Source: Curvularia sp. ZM96
Lineage: Eukaryota; Ascomycota; Dothideomycetes; Pleosporales; Pleosporaceae
Length of the DNA stretch: 64,000 nt
Direction: 5' to 3'
Assembly: GCA_022457065.1 (NCBI GenBank)
Contig: JAJGBQ010000006.1
Location: forward strand, 248,001 to 312,000
The position numbers and the translations under genes were made by a program. How positions within the stretch are numbered: the stretch's first letter is position 1; the number at the start of each line of letters is the position of its first letter. A model generated the notes under the pieces. That model was not told the DNA's origin, made no database searches, and was given only the letters and a program-made list of their open reading frames with translations. This document shows positions 52,626-64,000 of the stretch, in pieces.

Positions 52626-54557
52626 ATGGCCCCGACTTCAGAACCCTCACACTCTTTCCAGAAGCTCACTCTCGACACCTCGACGCCGCGCAAGCCCGTC
52701 GCCTCGACCTTTGCCTCGTTCGCGCCCCTCGCCCGCAAAGACTCGCCTCATGCCGTCGCCCATGGCCCGTCCCAGCTGACGGCCGAGTTCGTCGCTGCCG
52801 CCGATCCCAAGGCCAGCAGCAACAACTACCCTAATGCTGCCTACTCCAAGCGAGCACATCGCCCCACCGAGCCGCGTGGAGAATACGACCATGTTGGCTC
52901 CCTAGCCGTGGGCAGCAGCGGCAGCGGCAGTGGCAGCCCAGACGACAATGACGACGACTATCTGGCACGCTTTCGGCAGCGCAAGACGAGCATCAGCTTC
53001 AACGACGAGGTCCGCCTCGACACAGGTGAAGGCGTCGGCCTCGGCGTCCCTGTGCCCAAATGCTCGCGGCAGAGGCAGGCGCACCCCATCGACAGCCGAA
53101 GCGGAAGCTACTCGGACGGATCCCAGCAGGACTACCTCGAGCTGCCTTACACGGCACGCAGAGGCATGCGCTACGGTGTTGGCGACTCCAGGTACCCGCT
53201 CACGCAGACCAATGCCGACGGCCTTGCACGAGACAACGAGTACCCCGACCAGGTTGCATCGCTGACGTCGGATGCTACCGCCTCACCACCACTCGACGAA
53301 GCCCAAACGCCGCTGGAGGCCCCCTCCGAGTACATGCTGTCACCAGTGCCCGCTGGCTCGCCTCTGGAATTCCCCCTCTTCTCGCCTTCCCCACGACGCA
53401 TGGGTTTTTCTCGAAACAAGAGCTATCTGTCTGAGATTGGCGAAGATGGGAGCATTAGAAGGGCCAGCCGCCGCTCATCCACTCGTTCTGGCCGTTCACT
53501 GTCGTCCATGTCGCCAGCCGCGTCTTTCCTTGCGCGTTACAAGGCTTCCGAGGCCCCTATCAGACCACCCCAGCCGGACGACGAGGGCCAGGGCATTGGA
53601 TACGACAGCGAATACATTATTGGAAAGCAGATTGGCTACGGTGGCTTCAGCGTTGTCAAGGAGGTTACGAGCATGGAAAACGGCAAACCCGTCGTTGACG
53701 CGGTCAAGATTGTGCACAAGACGCAGAAAAACAAGTCCGAGATGGAGAATGAGCAGATCCAGACCCAGTTCGACCACGAGGTGGAGATTTGGCGCTTCCT
53801 GCGACACCCCTACATTATTCCTCTCCTAAGGGTCTACACAACCGACTACGCGACCTTTTGCATCACCAAGCTAAACAAAGGCGGAACGCTGTTTGATTTG
53901 ATCCGGGATATCCGTCGCAGAAAGGCAAACGGATTGCCCGCCCACCTGGTCAAACGCTATGCCTACCAGCTGGCATCGGCCATGCGCTACCTCCACAACG
54001 ACGTCCAGATTGTCCACCGCGACATCAAGCTCGAAAACTGTCTCCTCGACATGACTGTGCCCAATGCGGAGAGCGAAGGCGGCGATGTTCTTTTGTGTGA
54101 TTTTGGAATGGCCGACTTTATCATTAGCGATCAGCGCGACGGCCCCGAGACACAACTGGATGCATCCGAGACGGGCGCGTCCATTGCTGGTAGCTTGCAA
54201 TATGCCGCCCCAGAGCTCTTCAACACTCCTGGACCGGTCTTCTCTCCGGCAGCCGACATGTGGGCATTCGGAGTCGTGGTATACGCTCTACTGACCGCCA
54301 CGCTGCCCTTCAATGACGGCCTGGACATTAAGACCATGGAGAGGATCCAAGCCTGTCAATGGGATGAAGAACCTATTCGCAACTCGGAAGCCGCCCGCGA
54401 CGGCTGTATTGAGGATGCTCTCGCCCTGGTCCGGGGCTGTCTCGATATCGACTGCGAGAGGCGCTGGAACATCCACGATGTGCTTGACTGTGCCTGGCTC
54501 CGCGGCTGTGCAGAGCGCTTCGAGAACGTCTCCCGACCCTGGGTTGCCGAGTCGTGA
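52626..54557 (+). CDS. Serine/threonine protein kinase
   Basis: 643 residues, no intron. The frame is open 20 codons upstream, but ATG 52626 (MAPTSEPSHSFQKLTLD) is a better start. The first 330 residues are Ser/Pro/Arg-rich and disordered. The kinase domain follows: GKQIGYGGFSVVKEV (glycine loop), VDAVKIVHK (ATP Lys), a charged insertion with KNKSEMENEQ, VQIVHRDIKLENCLL (catalytic loop), LLCDFGMADF (DFG) and LQYAAPELF (APE), then DMWAFGVVVYALL. All catalytic residues are present. The DFGMADF phrase and the overall plan may fit the yeast Fmp48-type fungal kinases, but I am not certain of the subfamily. Confidence 0.9.
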   Translation: MAPTSEPSHSFQKLTLDTSTPRKPVASTFASFAPLARKDSPHAVAHGPSQLTAEFVAAADPKASSNNYPNAAYSKRAHRPTEPRGEYDHVGSLAVGSSGSGSGSPDDNDDDYLARFRQRKTSISFNDEVRLDTGEGVGLGVPVPKCSRQRQAHPIDSRSGSYSDGSQQDYLELPYTARRGMRYGVGDSRYPLTQTNADGLARDNEYPDQVASLTSDATASPPLDEAQTPLEAPSEYMLSPVPAGSPLEFPLFSPSPRRMGFSRNKSYLSEIGEDGSIRRASRRSSTRSGRSLSSMSPAASFLARYKASEAPIRPPQPDDEGQGIGYDSEYIIGKQIGYGGFSVVKEVTSMENGKPVVDAVKIVHKTQKNKSEMENEQIQTQFDHEVEIWRFLRHPYIIPLLRVYTTDYATFCITKLNKGGTLFDLIRDIRRRKANGLPAHLVKRYAYQLASAMRYLHNDVQIVHRDIKLENCLLDMTVPNAESEGGDVLLCDFGMADFIISDQRDGPETQLDASETGASIAGSLQYAAPELFNTPGPVFSPAADMWAFGVVVYALLTATLPFNDGLDIKTMERIQACQWDEEPIRNSEAARDGCIEDALALVRGCLDIDCERRWNIHDVLDCAWLRGCAERFENVSRPWVAES

Positions 54558-56185
54558 CACGATGTTTTGATCATGTAAAATTATGTTTGGTGTTATACGG
54601 GTCGGGCTGCATTGCGCACTGGGATACCCTATTAGCATCGTTTTCGTCTTCTCAGCTTTGTTTTTGTTTTGTTTTTTTCCTCCTTTTCCTCCTTTTCTTC
54701 CTGGTTTTCGCACTAATCTTCCACTCCGAGGTTTGTCGCTCATAGCCCAATATTGTTCGATTCAGTCACACCAGTTGGCTCTTGGATACCCTGCTTCTAT
54801 CACTTTTCCCCACGATTATGGTTGTTATTGGCGTTTTCTTATTGCTGGGAAGGATGGGTTTCACGGAATGAAGGATCACGATGTATTGTACTTTGCTTGG
54901 CAGCGTGGTAGCCATTGCTACCTTAGTTTGACCTATTGTTGGCTCTGGCCGACGACGCATTATAGGCTCGCGCTGCCTAATGGCTGTATGTGAAAGTCGA
55001 ATCAAATTGCTACTAGTTGCAGAACGAACTGCTTATACCTTAAGACCAACACTAGCGATGACTTTTGAACATGTGATCTAAAGGCAGCGTGACCGAATTA
55101 CATGACGAACAGTTAGTCTTGATGCAAGCAACTGGATACCCATACAACATGGTTGCATGCATGTATGTGCTTGTATGCTCCGGTGACAGCAGAGCTGCAA
55201 GTGTGCCGATATCACTTTCCTGTTAAAGTCAAACTACGTCAGGATAGTCCTGTAAGCCTTCCCCGCAGTATGCAGCCACTAACGCTTGGTGTGTACAACC
55301 ATTCCCCTACCAACGCCAGCGCCAGCGCCAGTGCGAGCGCCAGCCAGCGCTAGACGACGCCATCATGTCTTGTGCCCTTGGCCGCTACACGCCCGTGCTT
55401 CGATGCTCTTCAACACCAGCTCAACTACCTTCACGAGGTCCTATCATATCTGCTGCCGTTGAATAAGCTCCTGCAAACCATTGTTCGCCAAGGTCTATCC
55501 AACCCTACCCTGACCTACCATGCAAGCTCCTCGATCCCAAGACTACGGTTCCAATACAGTGAGTCGCATGACCAGGATCGACTTAGTCAGTCTCCAGCGT
55601 CTTTTGTAAATGAAGCACTACTGCATCGGAGAGCCTCGTGCTTGTTCTGCACCTTGATCAGTCGAGTACAGTCTTTGATGCCGATCAGGCGGGCTGCGGA
55701 GGGCGGGCTGGATTCCTCATCCATCTAGGGCAACAAACATTGCTCGATCTCTTTGGGTATCGTCTTGCTTTTCGTTCTGGTCCATCCTCCCGACGCCCGT
55801 CACACCGTTGAGACATGTTTGTGCATGTACGACTGACAACACAAAGTGATACCAGCATGCCACCACGTGGATTCGCATCAGGGACATGGATGAGATCAAG
55901 TGCCATATATAGCTCCGTCGCATTGGTTCATTTTCATGCCCGGCTACAAAAGAAATTGTGCAGTGGCTGATCAAGGCCTAGTGCTGATCACGGGACTCAA
56001 GAAGCTTTCGGGTTTAACACCGCCGCCCTCTGTTGTGATATTCATCCCTGTAACCTCCCCCATGGCTAGCTGCAGTGAGAACGAGGTGACCGCGGACGCA
56101 GCAGCACGGAGCCTGTGTATATAATTCTGGACTGCCATGGCTTGTTACAGCCGCCCACCTATTCACTCGGCTCATAGCACTGACC
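54558..56185. other. Intergenic, low-complexity tracts
   Basis: 1.63 kb. Has a T/C-rich stretch just after the kinase stop (54655-54720) and a GCCAGC-type microsatellite at about 55313-55349. No gene recognised. Confidence 0.45.
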
Positions 56186-58464
56186 ATGCATCTTCCTTTG
56201 TTAGCAGGGCTTAGCAGCCTGCTTCATATAGCTGCCTCTCAGTCCAGCTCAACCTTTACTCCGGCACGTCCGCCGTCGTTGCCTCTAGCTGTCAAAAGCC
56301 CTTATCTAAGCACATGGCTGCCTGCAGGACGTGACAGTGGGAATGGCGGGTACCTACCTGGCCAGTGGCCGTCATTCTGGACGTATGTTCTCTCCCTCTC
56401 AAGCTTTTCTTCCAACAGCTAGACTGAATATCCATAGTGGTCAGTGGCTAGGCTGGACAGGCATGATCAAGGTGGATGGCAACACTCTACTCTGGATGGG
56501 CGCACCGAGCGGTTTTAGAAATGTGGTCAACCAAACCTCCTTCGAGTACACGTCAACTAAGAGTATCTTCACTTTCAATGCCGACAACAAGGTCCAGCTC
56601 AAAGTCACGTTTCTGTCGCCGCTTACCCCGACTGATCTTAAGCGTCAATCACTAATCTTCTCCTACATGGATGTTGAGGTCTCGGCGCTCGACGGCTCGG
56701 AGCATAGTGTCCAAATCTACACCGATATCAGTGCTGGTGAGTGAACTCTTCTTGTTCCAAAAGTGTGCGTCGTTGACATTTGGATAGAATGGACATCGGG
56801 TGATATAGGTGCTGTGGCGGAGTGGGGTTTTGGCACCACGTCTGATGGCATCCATTACCACAAGGTCTGGAAACAGAACCAGCAGACCTTCAGCGAAGTC
56901 AGCGACAGAGCAGAATGGGGAAACTGGGTAGGTCAATCTTTTATTGCCTCAGTCTTTTGTTGTTGAAGGCTGACTTTTTTTTTAGTACTACGCTACTAAC
57001 TCAGCAGATGGGTTGACCTACCGGTCTGGGGCTGACGTTGATGTCCGCAGTGCTTTCGATAGAGACGGAAAGCTGGACAACTCACAAGACGCAAACTTTC
57101 GCGCAATCAACTCAAACTGGCCTGTTTTTGGATACGCTCTCGACATGAAGTCAGTAGGCTCGCAAGCGAAGAGTCAGCTATTTACTATCGGCATGTGTCA
57201 AGACAATGCCATTCAGTTCCTGGGAGCTGGAGGACTTACCAATTTGCCCTCGTTGTGGAAAAGCTACTTTACAGACGATCTTTCCGCACTTTCATTCTTC
57301 TACAATGACTACACCCAGTCAAAGGAACTCTCCTCCCAGCTCGACGATCAGATCTCGCGCGACTCGAAGGCAGCCGGCGGAGACAACTACGCCATTTTGA
57401 CTACCCTGGCAGCCCGCCAAGCCTTTGCAGCCACCCAACTTGTTGGGACGGGGGAGAAGCATTACCTGTTTCTCAAGGAAATCTCGTCGAATGGTAATAC
57501 GCAGACGGTAGACGTCATCTACCCTGCTTCACCAATCTTCTACTATACCAACCCCGAGCTGATGAAGTTGATGCTTGATCCTCACTTCGAAAACCAAGAA
57601 AGTGGCCATTATCCAAATAAATGGGCCATCCATGATCTAGGAACCCATTACCCGAATGCTACGGGTCATCCCGATGGCCAGGATGAGCCTATGCCGCTAG
57701 AAGAGTGCGGAAACCACATGGTCATGGTCCTGAAATACGTCCAGCTCTCCGGAAACACCGACTACATCCGCCAGCACTACAAGATCCTCAAACAATGGGT
57801 CGAGTACCTCGTCCAAGACAGTCTTTACCCCGCAGAGCAGCTATCCACCGATGACTTTGCTGGCCATCTCGTGAATCAAACCAACCTCGCTCTCAAAGGC
57901 ATCATCGGCATTGAAGCCATGTCGCGCATGTCGAGTCTGGTCAACGAAACAGCCGATGCACAAAATTATACGACCATCGCCCACGACTACATCTCCAAAT
58001 GGCAACAGCTAGGGCTAAACAGCGCTGCCAACCCCCCGCATACTACCCTCAACTACGGGAACGGCAGCACCCACGGTCTCTTATACAACCTGTACAACGA
58101 CCGCCTTCTCGATCTCAATCTCGTGCCCGAGGAAGTCTACAGCATACAATCCGCCTTTTACCCTACTATCAAAGAGAAATACGGTGTCCCTCTCGACACG
58201 CGAAACAGATACTACACCAAGTCCGACTGGGAAGTATTCTGTGCTTCGATCGCGAGTGACGAGACACGAGACATGTTCCTGAATGATTTGGCAACTTGGG
58301 TCAACGAGACGCCAACGAGTAAGCCTTTTACCGATATTTATCAGACCAACGATGGTACAGGTGTGCCGGGGATCGACTTCAAGGCGAGACCGGTTATGGG
58401 AGGAATGTTTGCGTTGCTGCTACTTGATAAGCCAGGCTATAGCCCGCCGCAAGGAAGGTTGTGA
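56186..58464 (+). CDS. Secreted glutaminase A (GtaA-like)
   Basis: Extracellular glutaminase of the fungal GtaA family, hydrolysing glutamine to glutamate and ammonia. 704 residues from exons 56186-56382, 56438-56736, 56788-56927 and 56986-58464 (phases 2, 1, 0). Signal peptide MHLPLLAGLSSLLHIAAS. Blocks typical of the family's N-terminal domain: RPPSLPLAVKSPYLSTWLP, GQWLGWTGMIKVDG. Typical of the (alpha/alpha)6-type C-terminal domains: FPL-like YFTDDLSALSFFYNDY, WAIHDLGTHYPNATGH, MPLEECGNHMVMVLKYV, NLALKGIIGIEAMS, YTKSDWEVFCAS and KARPVMGGMFALLLL. Several N-glycosylation sequons. Convergent with the small membrane-protein gene 100 bases on. Confidence 0.93.
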
Positions 58465-58565
58465 GGGTATTAGAGGGGGGTATCGTAGAAGAGAATTATC
58501 GTTGCATTACAATACCTACCTTTTCAACCATTATCCTAAAGAGTACTCACAAATATACTTCCATC

Positions 58566-59207
58566 TCACTTCTTCTTTCCCTGCCCTTTGTTATTCTTCT
58601 TCGTCTTCTCGCCGCCATTCCCCTGTGCATTCCCCCCTACCTCATCCAAATCGCTGAATTCGTCCAAGGCCATCTCCGCACGCACATTCCCCTCATACTC
58701 GACGTCCTCAACCCACTTCTTCGCCACCAATACCTTCCAAATCGCTGCACTCACACCAGCAAACACCATCGCTAGCCCGGCTACGAACTTCAAAACACCC
58801 CAGAAAGTAATGCCCGCCGCGTACCGCAGCCATGGCGTAATGTACCGCTGTCTCTCCTCCTATCGGCATCTTCGTCAGTTTCCCTTTCTACTTTTCGTTT
58901 TTTTTTTCTGTTCTTCATTTTTTTCTCTCTTCCATGAGGTTCGCGAGCAAGTAACAAAAGAAATGAGAACGAGAACAAAAAAAGGGGGGGAGAGAGATAA
59001 ACGCACCTCTAGGTCTGGATTCACACAATACACGAGCAGAATGAGCGCGAAGAAAATAAGCGCCAGAAAGACCACGGTGAGAACCTGGATAATGGCCAGT
59101 AGAATAGAAATGTCGCGCGTTGTGCGTAAAACGGTGAAGCCGGCTGCGACGAGCGGCGTCACTTGTTCGAATGCAGCGTTGATCTGGCGCGAGTAGGGTA
59201 TCCCCAT
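58566..59207 (-). CDS. Small two-helix membrane protein, unknown function
   Basis: 164 residues from exons 59207-59007 and 58859-58566; the intron (147 bases) is longer than usual and purine/pyrimidine-skewed. Hydrophobic segments: LLAIIQVLTVVFLALIFFAL (about 37-60) and ITFWGVLKFVAGLAMVFAGV (after residue 80). The C-terminus is acidic then Lys-rich (EKTKKNNKGQGKKK). It looks like a conserved fungal ER/secretory-type small membrane protein; no name assigned. Confidence 0.7.
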
Positions 59208-60422
59208 TTTTTGCTTTTCGCTTCTTTTCCCCCTGACTAGCTTACTTTTGTCGGGAGTATGTAGTGGTGAGTAGTCCTTTTTTCTTTCGCTTGGACGGCT
59301 AAGGCGAAAAAGTGTTGAATGCCGCTCAAAAGTAGCGATGACCAGGGTGATGGGGGTGGGGAATAAAATGTGCGAGGGTGAGTAGATTTGCTTGGTTACT
59401 GCTTATTAGACTAGATAGTGAAAAGGGCCGACTTTTTTCTTAGAAGAAGAAAAGGATAGCGGGGAAATGGCAACGGTTTAGTAGGAGTTTTTACGATGGG
59501 GTGTGGTAGGCATGGTAAAGTGGGAAATGGGCCGCTGACGTCATGTTTGCCGAGTTGAGGGGCAGGGGTGAAAGGGTGCTGGGTTGGACGGGAGATGAAG
59601 GCATTCATAGTATGGATTACTTACTGCAAGAATATCTATTAATATAAAAAAGTGTATTTTTTTTAGAGAGGCTGATTTAGGATGAGCTTCGTTGAAACTT
59701 ATACTGGGTGTAGAGTTTTGGAACCTTGCACAGGTTTCTGTGTGCAGAAAAGCAGGATCCTTATCCTTAACATCTTCTTTAGTCGCTGTGTAACTTCCAT
59801 AACTATTGTTCAGACTATGGGTGATATAACTGTTATATAAGCTTTTCACAGCTTTCTCACATGTTGAGAAGGATGAAGTGCTTACCTTGTCGGTCTCATT
59901 GTACTTTATTGCTCCTTGACAATGAGCACATTGACATTCGAAATGTAAATCCCTTCAACGCATTTGAATTTACGATGATTGAGACTCCACTGTCTAGTTC
60001 AAGCATGTGGATGCTGTTGAATCAAGATCAGGCATCCAACCAGCCAAGTCCCTAGAGAGTTGACGAGTCAGAATACCTCTTTACATACCCGATCATGTGT
60101 TATTGGCGGTGACTTTTCCATGAACAACAGCCATTATCCTTCTGCCCCAATCCCATACTACCAAAAGGCATCTAACTTATTCCAGAAATAGCGTGTGTGA
60201 TTGACTACGCCGCGCTACGGAAGCACAAACTATCCCAAGTGTACATCCAACCAATCACACATGCTTCTGTACGCTACATGGATCCACTTCAACAACTATA
60301 TGCGAATAAGGCGTACCTGCTCTAGTCTTGGCCTCTCCTATAAAAATGCTTTGTTTTGCCTACAAAGAACTAGGTCTTCAAAAACAGTTATCATTATAGC
60401 CTTCTCAGATACAACAACACAC
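59208..60422. other. Intergenic, divergent promoters
   Basis: 1.2 kb between head-to-head genes. Frames on the minus strand (59411-59849) lack ATG starts and similarity. Nothing supported. Confidence 0.5.
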
Positions 60423-61452
60423 ATGATGCCTGAGGTATCTCCTCGTCCCTTCACCGTCCGCGTCCACCCCTTCACCTCGCCCACGCCACATTCCTGCGCC
60501 TACGAGTATGGCACGACAAGGGATTCAGAAAACGCAATAGTATATATTGGGGGACTAACTGGTGGGCCGCAAACCACTGATCTCGTCTTAAATATAGACC
60601 GGGACTTGGAAATGTTGGCAGAGAAAGATGCGGTCAAGTATTCAGTGTTTGAGTTTCGCATGCGGAGCAGCTATACGGGGTTTGGATATTCAAGTCTCAG
60701 GAACGATGTCGAAGATCTTGCGGCTTTGGTGGCGTATCTGAAGGGAGCGGGCGTGTGGAAGAAGATTGTGTTGATGGGCAGTTCGACTGGTACGCCTTCA
60801 TCTTGCCCTTGTCCCTTTCTTCTCTTACCCATGAGTTTTTTTTTTGTTTGAACGATTCACTGATTTCCGATGGTCATTGTTGGAAATAGGGTGCCAGGCT
60901 ATCATGACGTACGCAGCTACATGTCCAGCTCCTCCTCAAGTCGACGGCTACATCATGCAGGCTCCTACCTCGGACCGCGAGACGGCGAGTTTGCTCATGC
61001 CGGCGGATTTTCTGCGTACCAGTCTTCAGCATGCTGAAGAGCTCATCGCCAAGGGGAAAGAAAAGGAAATCATGCCCGCTGATCTGATTCCCCCAATATT
61101 CTCGTCTCCAATCACAGCATACCGTTGGCATTCCCTTGTTTCGGTGGGCGGAGACGACGACTTCTTCTCCTCCGATCTACCTGCTTCGACAATTGAATTC
61201 ACGTTTGGTAAACTTAACAAGCCGACGCTGGTCATCATGTCGGAGAAGGATGAGATGGTTCCGCCGACGGTGGATAAGGAAGCACTGTTGAAGAAATGGG
61301 TGGATGCAATGCCAGAGGGTTTGGCAAGCAAGCAGAGTGGTGTGCTACCGCATGCTCATCATGAATTGACAATGGATCTTGGTTTCCAGTCATTTATGGA
61401 AAAGGTCTGCAAATTTTTGAAGGAACTGGAGGATGGACATGAGAAGCAGTAA
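60423..61452 (+). CDS. Alpha/beta hydrolase, DUF1749 (SidJ-like)
   Basis: 309 residues from exons 60423-60789 and 60890-61452 (100-base intron, phase 1). Family features: AIVYIGGLTGGPQTTD (oxyanion region), FEFRMRSSYTGFGYSSLRND, the nucleophile elbow VLMGSSTGCQAIM interrupted by the intron, the acid in LVIMSEKDEMVP, and a C-terminal His (HAHHELTMDLG). DUF1749 includes SidJ, which hydrolyses fusarinine-type siderophores in Aspergillus. No other siderophore gene is visible nearby, so that role is only possible. A second in-frame ATG lies at 60426. Confidence 0.88.
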
Positions 61453-61638
61453 GTAGCAGGTAAATGTTGCTGATTTTGAGTAATTGAGTCTCTTCATTGG
61501 TCTCTAGTGACCAGAGCGTCCTATTTGTCGTGTACATCCACATGCTTAACATGCCCAAAACAAATCCATAACGCCCAGAATGTTTCGTTCGTGTGATCAA
61601 TCATGCCTAGTTTACCGTCTCCTTACGGCCAGCGTCGC

Positions 61639-62219
61639 TCACAAGAATGCTGCCGCAGCCGCCGCAGCCATGACGCCAAATTCGGCGCCAAACCACTGCC
61701 CCGGAATCGCCGTCGGCATCGCCGCGCCCGTCGAACTGGCCGACGTAACCCGCGCCGCGATAACGTTCCTCACAATACTGAACTGGTCGCTAACCTGCTG
61801 CTCCTTGAAGGCCCTCGCCTTACTTGGTAGCGCTGTATACCAATCCGGCTTAGAGAAAAATGTTGGTGTCTCGTCAGCCATTGTGACTTCAGGTGGAATG
61901 CTGTAGTTGGAGGCGGTTGCGACAAAGGCATCGATTTCGGAGCGCGCGGATGATAGCGAAGATTGGTAGGGCTCGCCGAGGGACTTTGTGAAGGACGCGT
62001 AAGCGATTCGCGCGTTGAGGAAGACAGAGGTGGTCCAGCTTGCAGCCTGAGACGTCATTAGTATGTTGCTAAACTGCTACAGTGGGTAGCGCGTACGTCG
62101 GATGGGTTCGAGAACGAAGGTATCGCGGTCGTGGGAATGGGAGGCTCAGTGTACACCATGAAGTCGGCCTGGATTCCTGCCGCCGCAGCTAGGATGAGAA
62201 GTGATGCTTTTCCAAACAT
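61639..62219 (-). CDS. Small secreted, possibly GPI-anchored protein
   Basis: 176 residues from exons 62219-62097 and 62046-61639 (50-base intron, ACTAAT branch point, phase 0). N-terminal signal MFGKASLLILAAAAGIQA; body rich in Ser/Ala/Thr with no cysteine cluster; C-terminus GVMAAAAAAAFL is a short hydrophobic tail that could serve as a GPI-attachment signal. No family recognised. Confidence 0.65.
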
Positions 62220-62876
62220 GATTGCGGTTCTAAAATGCAGTGTCAAAGGTAGCGAGAGATGGGTACTACAGTGTGACGACTAGTAGTATGCACGATGCAA
62301 CGAGTGGTAGTGCTCTGGGGGATCAACAGCAAAGGGAGAAGTGTTCATCTCGAGTGCCACGGCTGGGCGACGGACATCCTAAACATCATCCAAGACGTCC
62401 TTCCTCGTATCAGATGGCACTTGCTCCACATTTTGCTGATGGCGTCGCGGCGTTCGTAATGTCGTCTACCATTGAGGCTATGCAAGGCCATGCGACGCCA
62501 AGTCTTGACAGGCGGCTTGTGCGTGGTGGAAGGCCGCGCACTGCGGCTGCTGGACCTTCACGTGACTTTGACATCGCCATTATCAAAGTTTGGGGACATG
62601 GTTTATATTCCTAGATTGACTGTCATGTACTCCGACCTCGGGATAGATTTTCCGCACATGATACTGACAACAGATATTGTAGATACGTGGACGCTGGTGG
62701 CTGGATACAATCCAATGTGGCGTCGAGGCAACAAGGCAACTAGGCGCATCCAAGATTGCTTGCATCTGGGGCAGTGCAACAGAATCTATAAGTTTCCACT
62801 CTTGCGTTTGATACTTCTGTCAAACCTATTGTACAACTCTCACACAGTGTTTTCTTGGACCTGTGGCACCTTTCAA
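62220..62876. other. Intergenic, divergent promoters
   Basis: 657 bases between head-to-head genes. Open frames here are short and not recognisable. Confidence 0.5.
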
Positions 62877-64000
62877 ATGGCCATAGGTAGGCTCCAGGCT
62901 GCCCTGGCGTCGGCAACCAACGAGGTGACGGTGGCGGCGGCAAACCTCAACTTTGATTTCACTTTGATAAAATGCGAAGCACCGAAAGAATACCAGGCAT
63001 TAGGAAATGTGTTATCTACAAAGCGCAAAGAGAATGCTGAGTTTGGGTCAAGTCACGTGCTGGCAAGGCAACTTGGTGCTCTCTTCGATGGCGTCTGTCC
63101 TCAAACCCCTAAATTGTTAGAAGCGTACGGTAATCGAGCGTCGGAGATTGCGAAGGTTGCGAAGGAATCATCGAAACCATTTGCTGAGACCCTGTTTGGC
63201 GATTACACAGGCATTGACGGAACATCCATTTGGGCCGCCGCTACTTCCTCGAAATCCGCTTTGCACATACACTTGCTGGCTTGTCTTCTCGCACGCGTGT
63301 GGTCAGCACCAGAAGCCGTTGCAGTATGGGTTGAGTTGGTGTCAGAACGGAAAAAGGAGATTGCCCGCAAAGTTGATCAAGGCGAGCCAGTGGCATTCGC
63401 ACTGGCGGCGGCAGTTGGACAAGATATATCCCGGCCCCAGCTTGCCGCATTGGATACCAGCGCTAGAGCTTGGCTACGCACTGCGGACGACGTTTTCTGT
63501 CGAAAGCAAAAGCAACTCGATCTGATACTCAAGAACCTGGAACTGTCTATGCCTGGAGGACCAACTGTCTTTCCAAGCGTCATTCAAACGTGGAAGACAG
63601 CACTTGAGACTATGAACAACCTCGTTTCAGGTATACCTCAAGCGGTTCAGGATGGTGCTGCTCTGTTAGGTTTATCGGCCTGGCATCTGTATCCGAATAT
63701 GAGCATTTACGGCTCTGTATTCACTGAGGTCAAGATGGAAGATCCGAACATTTCCGAAGGCGGTGTGTTATCCTTGGGTGTATCGCGACGGCCAGATTCT
63801 TCCAACCTAAAGAGTGGAGTCCACTGGTCCCTATCATTATCCCAGTTACGCCATTATGGACGACCCGTCAAAGTAACAAGGGGTCTGGAAGCCAGTGCAA
63901 GACTGACATGGCCCCAATTTAGTCTTGTCCTGTTTGCGGCACTGCTTGAAGGGTTTGAGATGAACAATAACGGTCAAGCCTTTACTCGGCTTCTAATGTC
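62877..64000 (+). CDS. Fungal-specific protein of unknown function (partial, cut by right window edge)
   Basis: Open frame of 374 codons from ATG 62877 with no intron and no stop before the window ends. Sequence such as NLNFDFTLIKCEAPKEYQAL, DYTGIDGTSIWAAATSSKSA, LHIHLLACLLARVWS, AWLRTADDVFCRKQKQLDL, GIPQAVQDGAALLGLSAWHL belongs, from memory of fungal genomes, to a large family of uncharacterised ascomycete proteins that recur in many copies. No enzymatic motif recognised. It is globular and helix-rich. The full protein must extend well to the right. Confidence 0.75.
   Translation, partial: MAIGRLQAALASATNEVTVAAANLNFDFTLIKCEAPKEYQALGNVLSTKRKENAEFGSSHVLARQLGALFDGVCPQTPKLLEAYGNRASEIAKVAKESSKPFAETLFGDYTGIDGTSIWAAATSSKSALHIHLLACLLARVWSAPEAVAVWVELVSERKKEIARKVDQGEPVAFALAAAVGQDISRPQLAALDTSARAWLRTADDVFCRKQKQLDLILKNLELSMPGGPTVFPSVIQTWKTALETMNNLVSGIPQAVQDGAALLGLSAWHLYPNMSIYGSVFTEVKMEDPNISEGGVLSLGVSRRPDSSNLKSGVHWSLSLSQLRHYGRPVKVTRGLEASARLTWPQFSLVLFAALLEGFEMNNNGQAFTRLLM

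Noticed and set aside
55313..55349. GCCAGC microsatellite as part of a gene
   Set aside because: The only ATG-started frame nearby is 34 codons long; treated as a simple repeat.

Overview
This is a gene-dense nuclear window from a filamentous ascomycete. The reasons are genes split by many short introns (about 48-110 bases, GT-AG, CTAAC/CTGAC-type branch points), a fungal hybrid histidine kinase, VAC8, a TRI12-type transporter, glutaminase A, a fungal PL7 lyase, several small cysteine-rich secreted proteins, an intron-bearing tRNA and a Fot1/pogo transposon. The gene set resembles a plant-associated Dothideomycete (Pleosporales-like). That placement is inference from gene content; no species marker was identified. 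Exon junctions below were worked out by hand, and reading-frame phase was checked across every junction.

Left part (1-17.6 kb), a mix of metabolic and secreted functions: a truncated amino-acid permease; a secreted type-B carboxylesterase; a small six-cysteine secreted protein resembling the fungal CBP1/saposin-like group; a tiny Cys/His-rich ORF; porphobilinogen deaminase (heme synthesis); a small protein with a duplicated motif; then a secreted amidohydrolase followed in the same direction by a TRI12-type MFS transporter.

Middle accessory region (18-28.3 kb): every gene encodes a predicted secreted protein. There are three small cysteine-rich proteins, a PL7 alginate-lyase-like enzyme carrying four tandem copies of an unrecognised six-cysteine module, and, divergent from it across a 682-base shared promoter region, a 736-residue mosaic secreted protein. 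Intergenic DNA here is long and holds a MITE-like inverted-repeat element and a short tandem repeat. This is the best candidate for an undescribed, host- or substrate-directed system.

Right part (29-64 kb), mostly housekeeping: NAD kinase, a magnesium-chelatase-like fungal protein, tRNA-Arg(ACG), a WD40 protein, an apparently intact Fot1/pogo element with TIRs and TA target duplications, ribonucleotide reductase small subunit with ACGCGT (MCB) sites in its promoter and in all three introns, a hybrid histidine kinase, RNA polymerase III subunit RPC4, VAC8, a Ser/Thr kinase, glutaminase A, a two-helix membrane protein, a SidJ-like (DUF1749) hydrolase, a GPI-type small protein and the start of a large fungal protein of unknown function cut by the window end. 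Two introns (magnesium-chelatase-like gene and RPC4) appear to use GC-AG splice sites.
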